The position numbers were made by a program, and so were the translations under genes. Shown piece after piece: positions 33,287-42,403 of a stretch of DNA of 64,000 bases. Numbering within the stretch: position 1 is the stretch's first letter; each line of letters starts with the position of its first letter. The DNA is from Acidimicrobiaceae bacterium. Lineage in GTDB: Bacteria; Actinomycetota; Acidimicrobiia; Acidimicrobiales; Ilumatobacteraceae. The DNA is taken from assembly GCA_020637235.1 (NCBI GenBank), contig JACJWG010000004.1, positions 124,001 to 188,000 on the forward strand. The letters run 5' to 3'. The notes beneath the pieces are model-generated. The model made no database searches and was not told where the DNA came from. It saw only the letters and a program-made list of their open reading frames with translations.

Positions 33287-34075
33287 TCAGCGCGGCGGCA
33301 TCCGGATGGCGCCGTCGAGGCGGATGTTCTGACCGTTGAAGTAGCCGTTGCGCACCAGTTCGAGCACGAGCGAACCGAACTCCTCCGGCTTGCCGAGCCG
33401 CTTCGGGAACGGCACCGAGTTGCTCAGCACCTCGAGCACCTTCGGGGGCACGCCGAGCATCGGCGGCGTCGCCATGATGCCGGGCATGATCGAGTTGACG
33501 CGGATGCCGACGTCCATCAGATCGCGTGCCATCGGCAGCACGAGGCCGTTGACGCCCGCCTTGCACGATCCGTAGGCCACCTGGCCCACCTGCGCGTCCT
33601 GCGCCGCCACCGATGCGGTGAGCGTGATCACGCCGCGCTCGTTGTCGTCGAGCGGTTCGAGGTGTTCCACCATGCCGAGCGCCGAGATCGACGCCATGCG
33701 GTAGCTGGCGACGAGCACGCCCATCGCTGCGAACGCGTAGTCCTCGGTGGACAGCCGCTTCCAGCCGCCGGTCTCGCGGTCCTTGCCCACGGTCTTGCCA
33801 CCTTTCGCGGCGACGGCGCAGTGCACGAGGACCCGCTCCTGCCCGTGTGCGTCGCGGGCGAGCGCGAACCCGTCGAGCACGCTGTCCTCGTCGAGGATGT
33901 TCACCTTGCAGAACAGCCCGCCGATGTCGTCGGCGACCGCACGGCCGGCCTCTTCGTTGATGTCGAACACCGCGACCTTCGCCCCGGCGCCGGCCAACGC
34001 GTAGGCACTGGCCCGGCCGAGGCCCGACGCCGCGCCCGTGACCACCGCTGCGGTGACGCCCTGTTCGATCTGCAT
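33287..34075 (-). CDS. Short-chain dehydrogenase (3-hydroxyacyl-CoA dehydrogenase-like)
   Basis: A 262-residue classical SDR: nucleotide-binding VVTGAASGLGRASAYALAGA, NAD-preferring acidic residue in VAVFDINEEAG, and the active site VAYGSCKAGVNGL with Tyr-x3-Lys. The C-terminal PFPKRLGKPEEFGSLVLELV and NGQNIRLDGAIRMPPR resemble 3-hydroxy-2-methylbutyryl-CoA or 3-hydroxyacyl-CoA dehydrogenases of the HSD10 type. ATG at 34075 is preceded by GAGGGAGA. It converges closely on the TPR gene (9 bp). Substrate assignment is tentative. Confidence 0.82.
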   Translation of the reverse strand: MQIEQGVTAAVVTGAASGLGRASAYALAGAGAKVAVFDINEEAGRAVADDIGGLFCKVNILDEDSVLDGFALARDAHGQERVLVHCAVAAKGGKTVGKDRETGGWKRLSTEDYAFAAMGVLVASYRMASISALGMVEHLEPLDDNERGVITLTASVAAQDAQVGQVAYGSCKAGVNGLVLPMARDLMDVGIRVNSIMPGIMATPPMLGVPPKVLEVLSNSVPFPKRLGKPEEFGSLVLELVRNGYFNGQNIRLDGAIRMPPR

Positions 34076-34281
34076 CTCGTGTCTCCCTCGAAGTCGTGGT
34101 GTCTGCGTGCCGAACCTACGAGCACGGCCCGCCGGCGAACGAGCCGCACGCCGAACCACGCCGCTGGTGTCGATCGGGGACCTCGGCCCCTGGCGAGCGT
34201 GCGTGGCGGTCCGTACCGTGATCACCGGAGCGCCGGGAAGCCTGGTCGGCACGAGCACGATCGAGCACGATCGAGGAGACC

Positions 34282-34365
34282 ATGCGCGACACCCGCACGA
34301 CGACGCGCCGCCGGACGACCGCAGCGCTGGCAGTGACGCCAGCCGGCGCGGGAGCGGTGACGTGA
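34282..34365 (+). other. 27-codon upstream ORF coupled to the CaCA antiporter gene
   Basis: A short frame starts at ATG 34282 with GAGGAGACC just ahead, encodes an Arg/Thr-rich peptide beginning MRDTRTTTRRRTTAAL, and stops at a TGA overlapping the GTG start of the antiporter (GTGA). It is either a leader peptide with translational coupling or the displaced N-terminus of the antiporter: GTGAC is tandemly repeated at 34357-34366, and with one copy the frame would read straight through into the antiporter. Confidence 0.5.
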
Positions 34366-35378
34366 CGCTCGGCATCGCGATCGTGGTGTTCGTCGTGGCC
34401 GCTGCACTGCTGGTGCGGGTCGGGTCGTCCCTTGCACGCTCGGGTGACGAGCTGGCCGAGCAGACCGGCCTCGGTGCCGTGTTCGTCGGCACCCTCCTGG
34501 TGGCGTTCGCGACTTCGTTGCCCGAGGTGGCCACGGACGTCACCGCCACGGTGGCCGGTGCCCCCGATCTGGCGGTGGCCGACCTGTTCGGCTCGAGCAT
34601 GGCCAACATGGCGATCCTGGCGATCATCGACCTGCGGTATCGAGGCCGGGTGTGGCCGGGCGTCGAACTGGGTCATGCCCGGGTGGCCGCGCTCGCGATC
34701 GTCCTCACCTCGATCGCCGTGCTCGGCATCGTGCGGCCCCCATCGGTGTCGATCGGTTGGGTCGGCATCGACACGATCGCGATCGCCGGGTGCTACGTCG
34801 CGGCGATGGCGTGGTTGCGCCGCACGCCCGTGGCCGGTCGAGCCGAGCGGCCGTCGAGATTGCTGCTCGAGCAGCCGGTCGGGTTGGCGACCGTCGAGTC
34901 CGACCCGCCGAGACACCGTGCCGCCGTGCGCTTCGGAGTGGCGGCGCTGGGGATCGTCGCGACCGCCCCGCTCGTGGCGCTCTCGGCGAAGGAGATCGCC
35001 GAGCAGACCGGTGTGGGCGAGACGGCCGTCGGCACCACCCTGGTGGCGATCTCCACCTCGATGCCCGAGCTCGTGGTCGCGCTCGCGGCGGTGAGGATCG
35101 GGGCCCACGATCTGGCCGTGGGCAACCTCTTCGGCAGCAACGTCGCCAACATGAGCGTGCTGCTGGTGCTCGACGTCGTGCACACCGACGGACCGATCCT
35201 CGCCGCGGTCGACCCATCGCAGGTGACCGCAGCGATGGGCGCGGTGCTGCTGATGGCGCTCGGGCTCGCAGCGATCGTAGGCGGCACCGAGACGCGCATC
35301 CGTCGCCTCGAGCCCGATGCCGTCCTGGTGCTGGCGGTGTACGTCGCGGTGCTCGTCGCGGTCGCGAGCGGCGGGTGA
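34362..35378 (+). CDS. CaCA-family cation antiporter (YrbG-like)
   Basis: A 338-residue membrane protein of the calcium:cation antiporter superfamily. Both ion-binding alpha repeats are visible: GTLLVAFATSLPEVATDVTA near the N-terminus and GTTLVAISTSMPELVVALAA in the second half, each followed by a GNLFGSN-like segment (LFGSSMANMAIL and GNLFGSNVANMSVL). It exchanges cations, typically calcium for sodium or protons. The GTG at 34362 has GGAG 7 nt upstream; the 27-codon frame before it may be part of the original gene. The 286-bp gap to the divergent SDR gene holds nothing else I recognise. Confidence 0.85.
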   Translation: MTLGIAIVVFVVAAALLVRVGSSLARSGDELAEQTGLGAVFVGTLLVAFATSLPEVATDVTATVAGAPDLAVADLFGSSMANMAILAIIDLRYRGRVWPGVELGHARVAALAIVLTSIAVLGIVRPPSVSIGWVGIDTIAIAGCYVAAMAWLRRTPVAGRAERPSRLLLEQPVGLATVESDPPRHRAAVRFGVAALGIVATAPLVALSAKEIAEQTGVGETAVGTTLVAISTSMPELVVALAAVRIGAHDLAVGNLFGSNVANMSVLLVLDVVHTDGPILAAVDPSQVTAAMGAVLLMALGLAAIVGGTETRIRRLEPDAVLVLAVYVAVLVAVASGG

Positions 35379-35433
35379 GAACGACGAGACCACCGGCTCG
35401 CGCACCGGAGGCGGGCTCGCACCTCACGACCGC

Positions 35434-35439
35434 TACCCT
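35434..35439 (+). promoter_or_regulatory. Putative -10 hexamer TACCCT, leaderless start
   Basis: TACCCT is 7 nt before the ATG at 35447 of the LuxR-type gene and no ribosome binding site is visible. Confidence 0.4.
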
Positions 35440-35446
35440 CGGGCAC

Positions 35447-37834
35447 ATGCCCGACCCCGTCCGTCACCGGCCGACGGTCGTCGACGAGATCGTCGATCTG
35501 GCGCGTCGTGCGTCGCGGCGACCCGTCCTGGTGCGCTCGCCTCCGGGTGGTGGCGCGAGCTGGGTGGTGCGCACGGCCGCCGACACGCTGAACGCGGCGG
35601 AGATCCACGCGATCGTCGTGCCCTCGCTGTCCGCCCTCGACGCCGATGCGCAACTCGAGCTGAGGGCGCGCCGCCGCACCCACGTGCTGCTGCTCGGCAC
35701 CGAGGACGACGTGCCGCCGCGTCTCGCAGCACTGGTCGACTACCTGCGCCCACAGGTCGTCGACGTGCCGGCGCTCGGCCTCGACGAGGTGCGTCTGTTC
35801 CTCGACGCAGCCGTCGACGGCGAGCCGTGCACGGACGAGCTCGCGTCGAACGTGCTCGTGGCGACCGAGGGGCGGTTGGGCGACGTGGTCGACGTGGCTG
35901 CACACCTGGTGTCGGCTCGCAGACCCGGCGGCACCGACGCCGCACGGTCGCTCCGGCTGTGCGGGTTCGCGCCCACCGCGGCGAGGCTGGCCGAGGCACC
36001 GGGAGCCGCCGACGGCACGACGGCACGCTGGGCGGTCGCGACCGCCGAGCGGGTGGCGACGCTCGCTGTGGGGTACCGACCGGCTGGCGGGCTGCGTGCC
36101 GTCGACGCCGTGGCGATTCGCGACTCGATGGATCCGGCGACGCGCCGAGACGTGCTGCAGGCGCTGTGCGAGGAAGCCCGTGCCGTCGAGGCCGGAGCGC
36201 TCACGCCGGACGAGCAGGTGACCGTCGCGGCCTGGTGGTGCGAGCTGGCGGCATCGTCCGAGGTCGACGTCCCGTTGACGGGCCCCGAGTTGCAGGCCCT
36301 GCTCGCCGGCGTGCTCGTGGCAGCGGACGTGGGTCGGTGGGACGCCGTCGGCCGGCTCGCCACCCGGCTGTGGCGCACCACGCGAGTGCCTCAGGCCGCC
36401 GTGGGGGTGGCAGCCGCACTCGCCCGATCGGCGCCGACGCCACTGCTCGACGAGTTGCTCGCCGCGCATCCCGACGACGAGCTCGTCCGGGTGACCGCAA
36501 CGTTCAGCCGGGCGCTCTGGCTGCTCTACGTCGACCACCGCCCCGATGCCGCCCGCCAGCTGCTCGAGACGGTGCTCGAGACGGTGTCGACGCACCGTGA
36601 GCTGTGTGAGGACGGGCTCGCCACCGTCGATCTGCACACCGGCGATCCCGACGCCGTCGAGCGGCGTGTCGGTGATCGGCCGCCGACGCCGGGCGCTCCG
36701 ACGTCGTTCGCACTGCACGCGCTGGCGCTGGCCGATCTCGCTCGCGGTCGTCACGCCCGTGTCCTCGGCCGACTCGACGACGAGCTGGAACGCAGCTTGC
36801 ACCCCGGGATGAACCTGACGGCGGATCGGTACCGGTTCGTCCGATCGCTCGTGTCGTCTCGCTCGGGCGGCGCCGAGCCCGACGAGCGGACCGAGCTGTC
36901 CGAGGAGCTCCGGCGCCTGTACGAGGGCGCGTTGCGTCGGGGCGACGACTGGAACATCGGATGGACCGGGTGGGTCGCCGGCCAGTTCGACGCCCGGCGC
37001 GGCCACTCGGTGTCGGCGTCCCGCCGGCTCCGGACCGCGGTCGACGCGTTCCGCCGTGCACATCGACCCGGCTTCGCCGATTGGCCGCTCGCGGCGGCGG
37101 TCGCGACCGCAGCGCTCCACGAGGGCGCCGCGGTCGACGCGGTCGACGTCGACGTGCTCGCCGATCCCCGTCACGCCGTGCGAGCCGAGCGCGCCGACGC
37201 CCTGCTCTCACTCGCCATGCAGGCGCGTTCCGCCGGTGCCGGCCAGGCCGAGGTCGCGGCACGGCTGCGCGAGGCCCTCGACGTGGCGTGCGTCCAGCGC
37301 GAGGTGCTGACCGGTCATCTCGTGGCGATCGAGCAGTTGCTGCTCGGCGTCACCCCGGGCGCGCCACCGGACGACGACGCGGCGGACGGACCGGTGTTGG
37401 ACGCCTGCCGCACCGCGCTCGCCGGATCCGCCGACGACCTCGAACGTGCCGGCACCGAGCTGGTGCGGCTCGACTGGAGCGTGCTGGGCGTGCGAATCCT
37501 CGCGCGTGCTGCCGAGCGGCTGCGGATCGACGACCCGCTGCGCTCGACGCGGCTGTTCCAGACCATCCGAACCGTGGTCGACGGCTTCGATCAGCCGCTG
37601 CGCCCGTGGGTGGTCGTGACCCCGACGCTGCCCACCCTGTCGGCTCGCGAGCTCCAGGTCGCGCGAGGCGTGGCCGCCGGCGCCAGCCGGGACGAGCTGG
37701 CCGCCACGCTCGTCGTGTCACGACGGACGATCGACTCGCACCTGCAGCGGGTGTACGCCAAGCTCGGCATCTCCGGACGAGCCGAGCTCCGCGACTGGCT
37801 CGACGACACCGGTGTGCGAGCCGGGAGCGACTGA
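35447..37834 (+). CDS. Large LuxR-family transcriptional regulator
   Basis: A 795-residue regulator with the layout of the LAL/MalT group: N-terminal nucleotide-binding-like region, long helical (TPR-like) middle, and a C-terminal LuxR helix-turn-helix (PTLSARELQVARGVAAGASR, then RRTIDSHLQRVYAKLGISGR). The expected Walker A loop appears degenerate: VRSPPGGGASWVV has no Lys-Thr/Ser pair, so ATP binding is doubtful. ATG at 35447 lies 7 nt after TACCCT; the upstream frame is antisense noise. Its 3' end overlaps a convergent transporter gene by 117 bp. Target genes unknown. Confidence 0.78.
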   Translation: MPDPVRHRPTVVDEIVDLARRASRRPVLVRSPPGGGASWVVRTAADTLNAAEIHAIVVPSLSALDADAQLELRARRRTHVLLLGTEDDVPPRLAALVDYLRPQVVDVPALGLDEVRLFLDAAVDGEPCTDELASNVLVATEGRLGDVVDVAAHLVSARRPGGTDAARSLRLCGFAPTAARLAEAPGAADGTTARWAVATAERVATLAVGYRPAGGLRAVDAVAIRDSMDPATRRDVLQALCEEARAVEAGALTPDEQVTVAAWWCELAASSEVDVPLTGPELQALLAGVLVAADVGRWDAVGRLATRLWRTTRVPQAAVGVAAALARSAPTPLLDELLAAHPDDELVRVTATFSRALWLLYVDHRPDAARQLLETVLETVSTHRELCEDGLATVDLHTGDPDAVERRVGDRPPTPGAPTSFALHALALADLARGRHARVLGRLDDELERSLHPGMNLTADRYRFVRSLVSSRSGGAEPDERTELSEELRRLYEGALRRGDDWNIGWTGWVAGQFDARRGHSVSASRRLRTAVDAFRRAHRPGFADWPLAAAVATAALHEGAAVDAVDVDVLADPRHAVRAERADALLSLAMQARSAGAGQAEVAARLREALDVACVQREVLTGHLVAIEQLLLGVTPGAPPDDDAADGPVLDACRTALAGSADDLERAGTELVRLDWSVLGVRILARAAERLRIDDPLRSTRLFQTIRTVVDGFDQPLRPWVVVTPTLPTLSARELQVARGVAAGASRDELAATLVVSRRTIDSHLQRVYAKLGISGRAELRDWLDDTGVRAGSD

Positions 37835-38176
37835 CGCCTCGGGCGTGCCGTCCCCCGGCCGCCACTCGAGCAGCGCGACGCCGGCGAGCACGAGGCCGAC
37901 CGCCACGAGACGCACCAGGTCGACGCGTTCGCCGAACAGCCAGCGCGCCAGCACCACGGAGACCGCCGCCTCGAGGCCCACGATCAACACCACCGCCGAC
38001 CCGACCTCGCCGCGGAGATGCACGAGGAACAGGTCGAGGGTGACGCCGAGCGCGAAGCAGGCGAACACCGCGAGGGTGGCGGTCGTGTGAGCGAAACCGG
38101 CGGCCGGCTTCATCAACATGCTGCCGGCGACGAAGCATCCGGCGGTGGCGACGGCGAGCACGAGGCGGAGCAGCAC
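37718..38176 (-). CDS. Small DMT/EamA-like membrane transporter
   Basis: A 152-residue protein with four hydrophobic helices in the first about 105 residues (MLLRLVLAVATAGCFVAGSM, VFACFALGVTLDLFLV, VLIVGLEAAVSVVLARWLFG, LVAVGLVLAGVALLEW), the pattern of small multidrug resistance or half-size EamA transporters. The last about 45 residues are hydrophilic and encoded opposite the end of the LuxR-type gene. Start GTG at 38176; no strong ribosome binding site. Substrate unknown. Translation of the overlapping tail should be checked. Confidence 0.6.
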   Translation of the reverse strand: MLLRLVLAVATAGCFVAGSMLMKPAAGFAHTTATLAVFACFALGVTLDLFLVHLRGEVGSAVVLIVGLEAAVSVVLARWLFGERVDLVRLVAVGLVLAGVALLEWRPGDGTPEASVAPGSHTGVVEPVAELGSSGDAELGVHPLQVRVDRPS

Positions 38177-38233
38177 CGCTCCATCATCGGCAACGCGATG
38201 TCGGGCGGTGTACGCGTCGAGCGCGCAGCGACG

Positions 38234-39730
38234 TCAGCCCGCCAACGACATCAGCGCGAGCAGGTCGTCGCGTTCGGGGCCGAGCGTCGGCGCGGGCGGG
38301 CGCTGGTCCTTGGCCGCGTGTGCGGTGGCCGCACGTTGCAGCACCACCGGGTCGGTCATCAGCGCGTCGGGTGCCTCGAGCATGTTGAGCGAGCGGAAGA
38401 AGGCGCGGAAGACGTCGGGATCGGTGCGGCTCGCGGGGAGCAGCCCGTTGAGGACGAAGTCGCGCGTCGCAACTGCGATCGGGTCGGGCTCGGAACCGTC
38501 GTGCATCGAGGTGTGGAGCTTGATCCGGTCGGCATCCTGGCGGCAGGCGAGCGTGTAGTGGGGCTCCATCTCGCTGCGGACGACGACATCCATCGCTCGT
38601 GCGATCGCGGCGCGGTCGCGGCCGTGTTCGACGAGGGCGTCGGCGAGCCCCTCGGCGGCGATCCCCGCGAGCGCGCAGCCCTTCCCGTACCACGGATTGC
38701 TGCCCTGCAGCGCGTCGCCGATGACGGCCAGACCGGTGACCACCGGTTCGCCGTCGACCACGAAGCGGCGCAGCCGGTTGCGCAGGCCGGCCATCGACTC
38801 GACGCCGGTGATGGGGTCGGCGAGGCCGTCGGCCGTCCACGGCGCGAGCGGGGTGAGCGCACGGATCGCACGCTCCCAGGCGTCGGGTTCGCGGAGCCGG
38901 CTCATCAGCTCGCGATCACCGGTCGGCACACCGAAGGTGATCGAGAACGTGCGGTTGTCGCCGTAGAAGCCGGCAAAAGCCAGGTACCCGAGGTCGCCGC
39001 CCGCGCCGTCCTTGGTGAGCAATGGCAGCTCCTGGCCGTCGCGCAAGCGGTAGAAGCGCGACAGGTAGATGATCCCGGCGTCGCTCTGCTCCTCGGTGGG
39101 CTGCACCTCGCCGCCCAGCTCAGCGATCCACTCCATCACCTGCGAGTTGCGACCGCCGCCCACCACCACCAGATCGGCCCGCACGCTGGTGCCGTCCTCG
39201 AGGCGGACGCCCCGGACGTCGGCGCCGTCGGCGATCAGACCGGCGACGCCGACACCACCGCGCCACGTGACGCCCGGCTCTGCGGTGGCTGCCCGACGCA
39301 GCACCCACTCGATCGTGAGCCGTCGGCAGCACAACACGACGAGGTCCTCGTCGCCCGGGCGCGGCGTGCGGTCGCTGATCTCGGGTGGGAGCACCCGCTC
39401 GAAGGTGAGTTCGGTGGCGCCCTGCGCGAGCAGCTCGTCGAGCACGTCGGGCGCCCACGTGGTGAGAATCTTGCGGAGCCGACCGAGCAGCGCGTGCGAC
39501 TGCCGGGCGTGCGGCACGCCGCGGCGGTCCCAGCCGTCGAAGGCCTCGTCGGCGGTGGCCGGGAGGTCGGTGTCGTCGCGCTCGAACACGGTGACCCGAT
39601 GCCCGTCGCGGGCGAGCATCAGCGCCGCGAGCATGCCGGCCATGCCGCCGCCGACGACGGCCACGTCCTGTGGGTCGCTCGAACGTGCAGCGCGAGGGGA
39701 CCGTGTGGGGAGGGGGGTGGTCGCGGTCAT
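38234..39730 (-). CDS. FAD-dependent monooxygenase
   Basis: A 498-residue flavoprotein of the PHBH-like/halogenase-like class. The FAD-binding motif DVAVVGGGMAGMLAALMLAR is at residues 22-41, a second site VVGGGRNSQVMEWI lies centrally, and AVIGDALQGSNPWYGKGCAL matches the GD motif that contacts the ribityl chain. The start at 39730 follows an epoxide-hydrolase-like gene by 4 bp, so they are co-transcribed. It probably hydroxylates or epoxidises a hydrophobic compound that the hydrolases then open. No signal peptide. Confidence 0.82.
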   Translation of the reverse strand: MTATTPLPTRSPRAARSSDPQDVAVVGGGMAGMLAALMLARDGHRVTVFERDDTDLPATADEAFDGWDRRGVPHARQSHALLGRLRKILTTWAPDVLDELLAQGATELTFERVLPPEISDRTPRPGDEDLVVLCCRRLTIEWVLRRAATAEPGVTWRGGVGVAGLIADGADVRGVRLEDGTSVRADLVVVGGGRNSQVMEWIAELGGEVQPTEEQSDAGIIYLSRFYRLRDGQELPLLTKDGAGGDLGYLAFAGFYGDNRTFSITFGVPTGDRELMSRLREPDAWERAIRALTPLAPWTADGLADPITGVESMAGLRNRLRRFVVDGEPVVTGLAVIGDALQGSNPWYGKGCALAGIAAEGLADALVEHGRDRAAIARAMDVVVRSEMEPHYTLACRQDADRIKLHTSMHDGSEPDPIAVATRDFVLNGLLPASRTDPDVFRAFFRSLNMLEAPDALMTDPVVLQRAATAHAAKDQRPPAPTLGPERDDLLALMSLAG

Positions 39731-39734
39731 GGTG

Positions 39735-40724
39735 CTAGATGCTCCGGAGGAAGTCGATCAGCGCCTCGTTCACCTCGGCGGGGCGCTCTTGCTGGGTCCA
39801 GTGGCCGCATCCCTCGAGGATGATCGAGCGGTGCAGCTTCGGCAGGGTGGTACCGAACGCAGCGATCGCACCGGCGCCCCACACCGTGGGGCCGTCACGG
39901 TCGCCACCGATGAACAACGACGGGACGTCGATGCGAGCGCCACGGTACGCGGCGAGGTCCTCCCAGTCGCGATCGACGTTGCGGTAGCGGTTCAGCGGGC
40001 CCCGGAACCCGCTGTACTCGAACTCGCGGGTGTACACGTCGACGTCGTCGTCGGTGAGCCAGGCGGGCATCGACTCGGGGAAGCTGAACCGGTCGCGCAT
40101 CTTCGCCCCGTGGGGAATGGTGGCGATGGTTCCCGTCGACGGGTCGGGTGGCGGGGCGTCGCCGGAACCGCTGAACATGAAGCCGAGGAGCCAGCCGCGT
40201 ACGTCGGCCTCGATCTCGGCTTCGGCGCGCCCTGGCTCCTGGAAGTACTCGACGTAGAACTCCTCGTCGCCGGCCATCATCCGCATGCCCACGCTCGGGC
40301 GCACCTCGCCAGGCGGCGCGAAGGGCACGGACAGGCCGGCCACGGCGGTGAACACGTCGGGGCGCAGCATCGCCGAGTTCCACGCGATCGGGGCGCCCCA
40401 GTCGTGTCCGATGATCGTGGCGGTGGTCTCGCCGAGGGCCGACACGAGGCCGACGTTGTCGGCGACGAGTCGCACCATGCGGTAGTCCTCCACCGCGAGC
40501 GGCTTCGACGATCGGCCGTAGCCGCGTACGTCGATCGCGACGGTGCGGAAGCCCGCTGCCGCGATCGCCGGGATCTGGTGCCGCCACGAGTACCACGACT
40601 CGGGATAGCCGTGGACGAGGATCACGAGCGGGCCCTCGCCCGCCTCGACGCAGTGGACCCGGTGATCGCCGACGCGCACCACGTGCGATCGGCTGCCGGG
40701 CGGCAGGTGGTCGGACATGCTCAT
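39735..40724 (-). CDS. Epoxide hydrolase-like alpha/beta hydrolase
   Basis: A 329-residue alpha/beta hydrolase. Motifs: oxyanion HGYPESWYSWRHQ, nucleophile GHDWGAPIAW (Asp108, the acid typical of epoxide hydrolases and dehalogenases rather than Ser), acid region FIGGDRDGPTVWG and final histidine EGCGHWTQQE. The ATG at 40724 overlaps the preceding amidohydrolase stop by 4 bp (ATGA). With the flavin monooxygenase downstream it fits an oxidise-then-hydrolyse step in degradation of a hydrophobic compound. Confidence 0.86.
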   Translation of the reverse strand: MSMSDHLPPGSRSHVVRVGDHRVHCVEAGEGPLVILVHGYPESWYSWRHQIPAIAAAGFRTVAIDVRGYGRSSKPLAVEDYRMVRLVADNVGLVSALGETTATIIGHDWGAPIAWNSAMLRPDVFTAVAGLSVPFAPPGEVRPSVGMRMMAGDEEFYVEYFQEPGRAEAEIEADVRGWLLGFMFSGSGDAPPPDPSTGTIATIPHGAKMRDRFSFPESMPAWLTDDDVDVYTREFEYSGFRGPLNRYRNVDRDWEDLAAYRGARIDVPSLFIGGDRDGPTVWGAGAIAAFGTTLPKLHRSIILEGCGHWTQQERPAEVNEALIDFLRSI

Positions 40725-42403
40725 CGGGTCGCGATCTGCCCGGCGCGGGCATCGGGGACGTAGCCATCGTCGGCCGTCCAGGTGATCTCGCCGTTGACGA
40801 CGACCGTGTCGACGCCCTCCTGGCGGCGGATCCAGCGGACCCCCTCGCCGGGGAAGTCGTCCGAGGCGATCTCGGGACCACGGCCGATCGTGTCGGCGTC
40901 GAAGACGACGACGTCGGCCGCGTTGCCGGCGGCGAGCAGGCCACGACCCGGGAGCTTCCAGATCTGCGCGGGATCGAGGGTGATCTTCTTCACTGCGGCC
41001 TCGAGGCTGAGCGACTTCGTGCTGCGCACGAACTCGGAGAACAGGTAGCCGGTGTCGCCGAAGGTGGAGAACGATCCGACGTGGGCGCCGCCGTCGGACG
41101 CGCCGACGTGCACGTACGGATGGGCGAGCAGATCGCCGACGACGGGCGAGTTGTCGTGACCGATGTTGGCGCGGATGAACCAGGTGCCGAGGTCCTCGTC
41201 GAGCGCGAGGTCGACGATCGTGTCGCCGTGGCTGCCGCCGCGTTCGCGGGCGATGTCGTCGATGCTGCGACCGATGAGGTCGTCGTTGCGGTCGTGCACC
41301 ACGTCGCGCACCACGAAACCACCGGCGCCGAGGCCGCCGTTCGGGCGCTTGGCGAGCGAGTTCATCTCGTCGACCAGCGCCTGGCGCCGATCGGCGATCG
41401 CGGCGATCTTGTCGGCGTGGTCGCGGATCGACGCGACCTGCCACCACGCGGGCATGGTGAGCAGCATGAGGCTGCGCTGGTCGAGGGTGAAGCTGATGTC
41501 GATCGGTCGGGTTTGCACCTGTGGCCACACGGCCGCGCCGCGGTCGCGGGCCACCTCGACGGCCTCCATCACGCGGCTGACACCACGCTGGTTGGCGTCG
41601 GAGTGGAACAGCGGCGACAGGGTGGTGGTGATGCCGTGGCGCAGCGACAGCTCGGACAGCTGCTGGATCCGGGCGATGGTGAGCTCGGTGTCGTAGAACT
41701 CGTGCACGATCTGCAGGATCGCGTCGCGCTCGCCGAGCACCGCCGACAGCGCGTCGAGCTCCTCGGGGCCCGCCCACCGGCTCGGCACCGGCCGGTAGGT
41801 CTCGTCGATGTCGACGAAGCTCGTCGACAGCCCGACGGCGCCGGCGTCGAGGCACTCGCGCAGCGCGTCGCACATCGCGGCGAGTTCGTCGGCCGTGGCC
41901 GCACGAGCTTGCGCGTCGGCACCCATCACGAACATGCGCAGCACCGAGTGCCCGACGAGCGGTGCGACGTTGAGCGCGATGTCCTGGGCGAGGGTGTCGA
42001 GCATGCCGCCGAACCCCTCGCCCCAGCGCCAGTCGACGCCGGCGTCGAAGGCGGCCTCGGGCATCTCCTCGATCAGCCGGAACATCTTGCTGAACGCGTC
42101 GCGCTGGTCGATACGCAGCGGCGCGAGCGAGAGCGAGCAGTTGCCCGGCACGACGGTGGTGACGCCGTGCTCGATCGCCGGGAAGGCGTACGGGTCGAAG
42201 CAGAGCTGAGCGTCGTAGTGCGTGTGCGGGTCGATGAACCCGGGGGCGACCACCTTGCCGGTGGCGTCGAGCACACGGTGGGCGTCGCCGGCGCGGCCGC
42301 CGACCGCGACCACCTTGCCGCCCCGGATGGAGACGTCGCCGTGGCGGCCGGGCAGGCCCGAGCCGTCGACGATCAGGCCGTTACGGATGACGAGGTCGAG
42401 CAT
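40721..42403 (-). CDS. N-acyl-D-amino-acid deacylase-like amidohydrolase
   Basis: A 560-residue amidohydrolase of the D-aminoacylase family. Metal-binding pattern FIDPHTHYDAQLCFDP near residue 56, followed by GVTTVVPGNC, a second-site SVLRMFVMG region, and VHVGASDGGAHVGSF with the catalytic Asp. Such enzymes cleave N-acyl or related amide bonds. AGGGGA precedes the ATG at 42403. It is first of three tightly coupled genes (4-bp overlap, then 4-bp gap). Substrate unknown; D-aminoacylase activity is only a family label. Confidence 0.82.
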   Translation of the reverse strand: MLDLVIRNGLIVDGSGLPGRHGDVSIRGGKVVAVGGRAGDAHRVLDATGKVVAPGFIDPHTHYDAQLCFDPYAFPAIEHGVTTVVPGNCSLSLAPLRIDQRDAFSKMFRLIEEMPEAAFDAGVDWRWGEGFGGMLDTLAQDIALNVAPLVGHSVLRMFVMGADAQARAATADELAAMCDALRECLDAGAVGLSTSFVDIDETYRPVPSRWAGPEELDALSAVLGERDAILQIVHEFYDTELTIARIQQLSELSLRHGITTTLSPLFHSDANQRGVSRVMEAVEVARDRGAAVWPQVQTRPIDISFTLDQRSLMLLTMPAWWQVASIRDHADKIAAIADRRQALVDEMNSLAKRPNGGLGAGGFVVRDVVHDRNDDLIGRSIDDIARERGGSHGDTIVDLALDEDLGTWFIRANIGHDNSPVVGDLLAHPYVHVGASDGGAHVGSFSTFGDTGYLFSEFVRSTKSLSLEAAVKKITLDPAQIWKLPGRGLLAAGNAADVVVFDADTIGRGPEIASDDFPGEGVRWIRRQEGVDTVVVNGEITWTADDGYVPDARAGQIATR

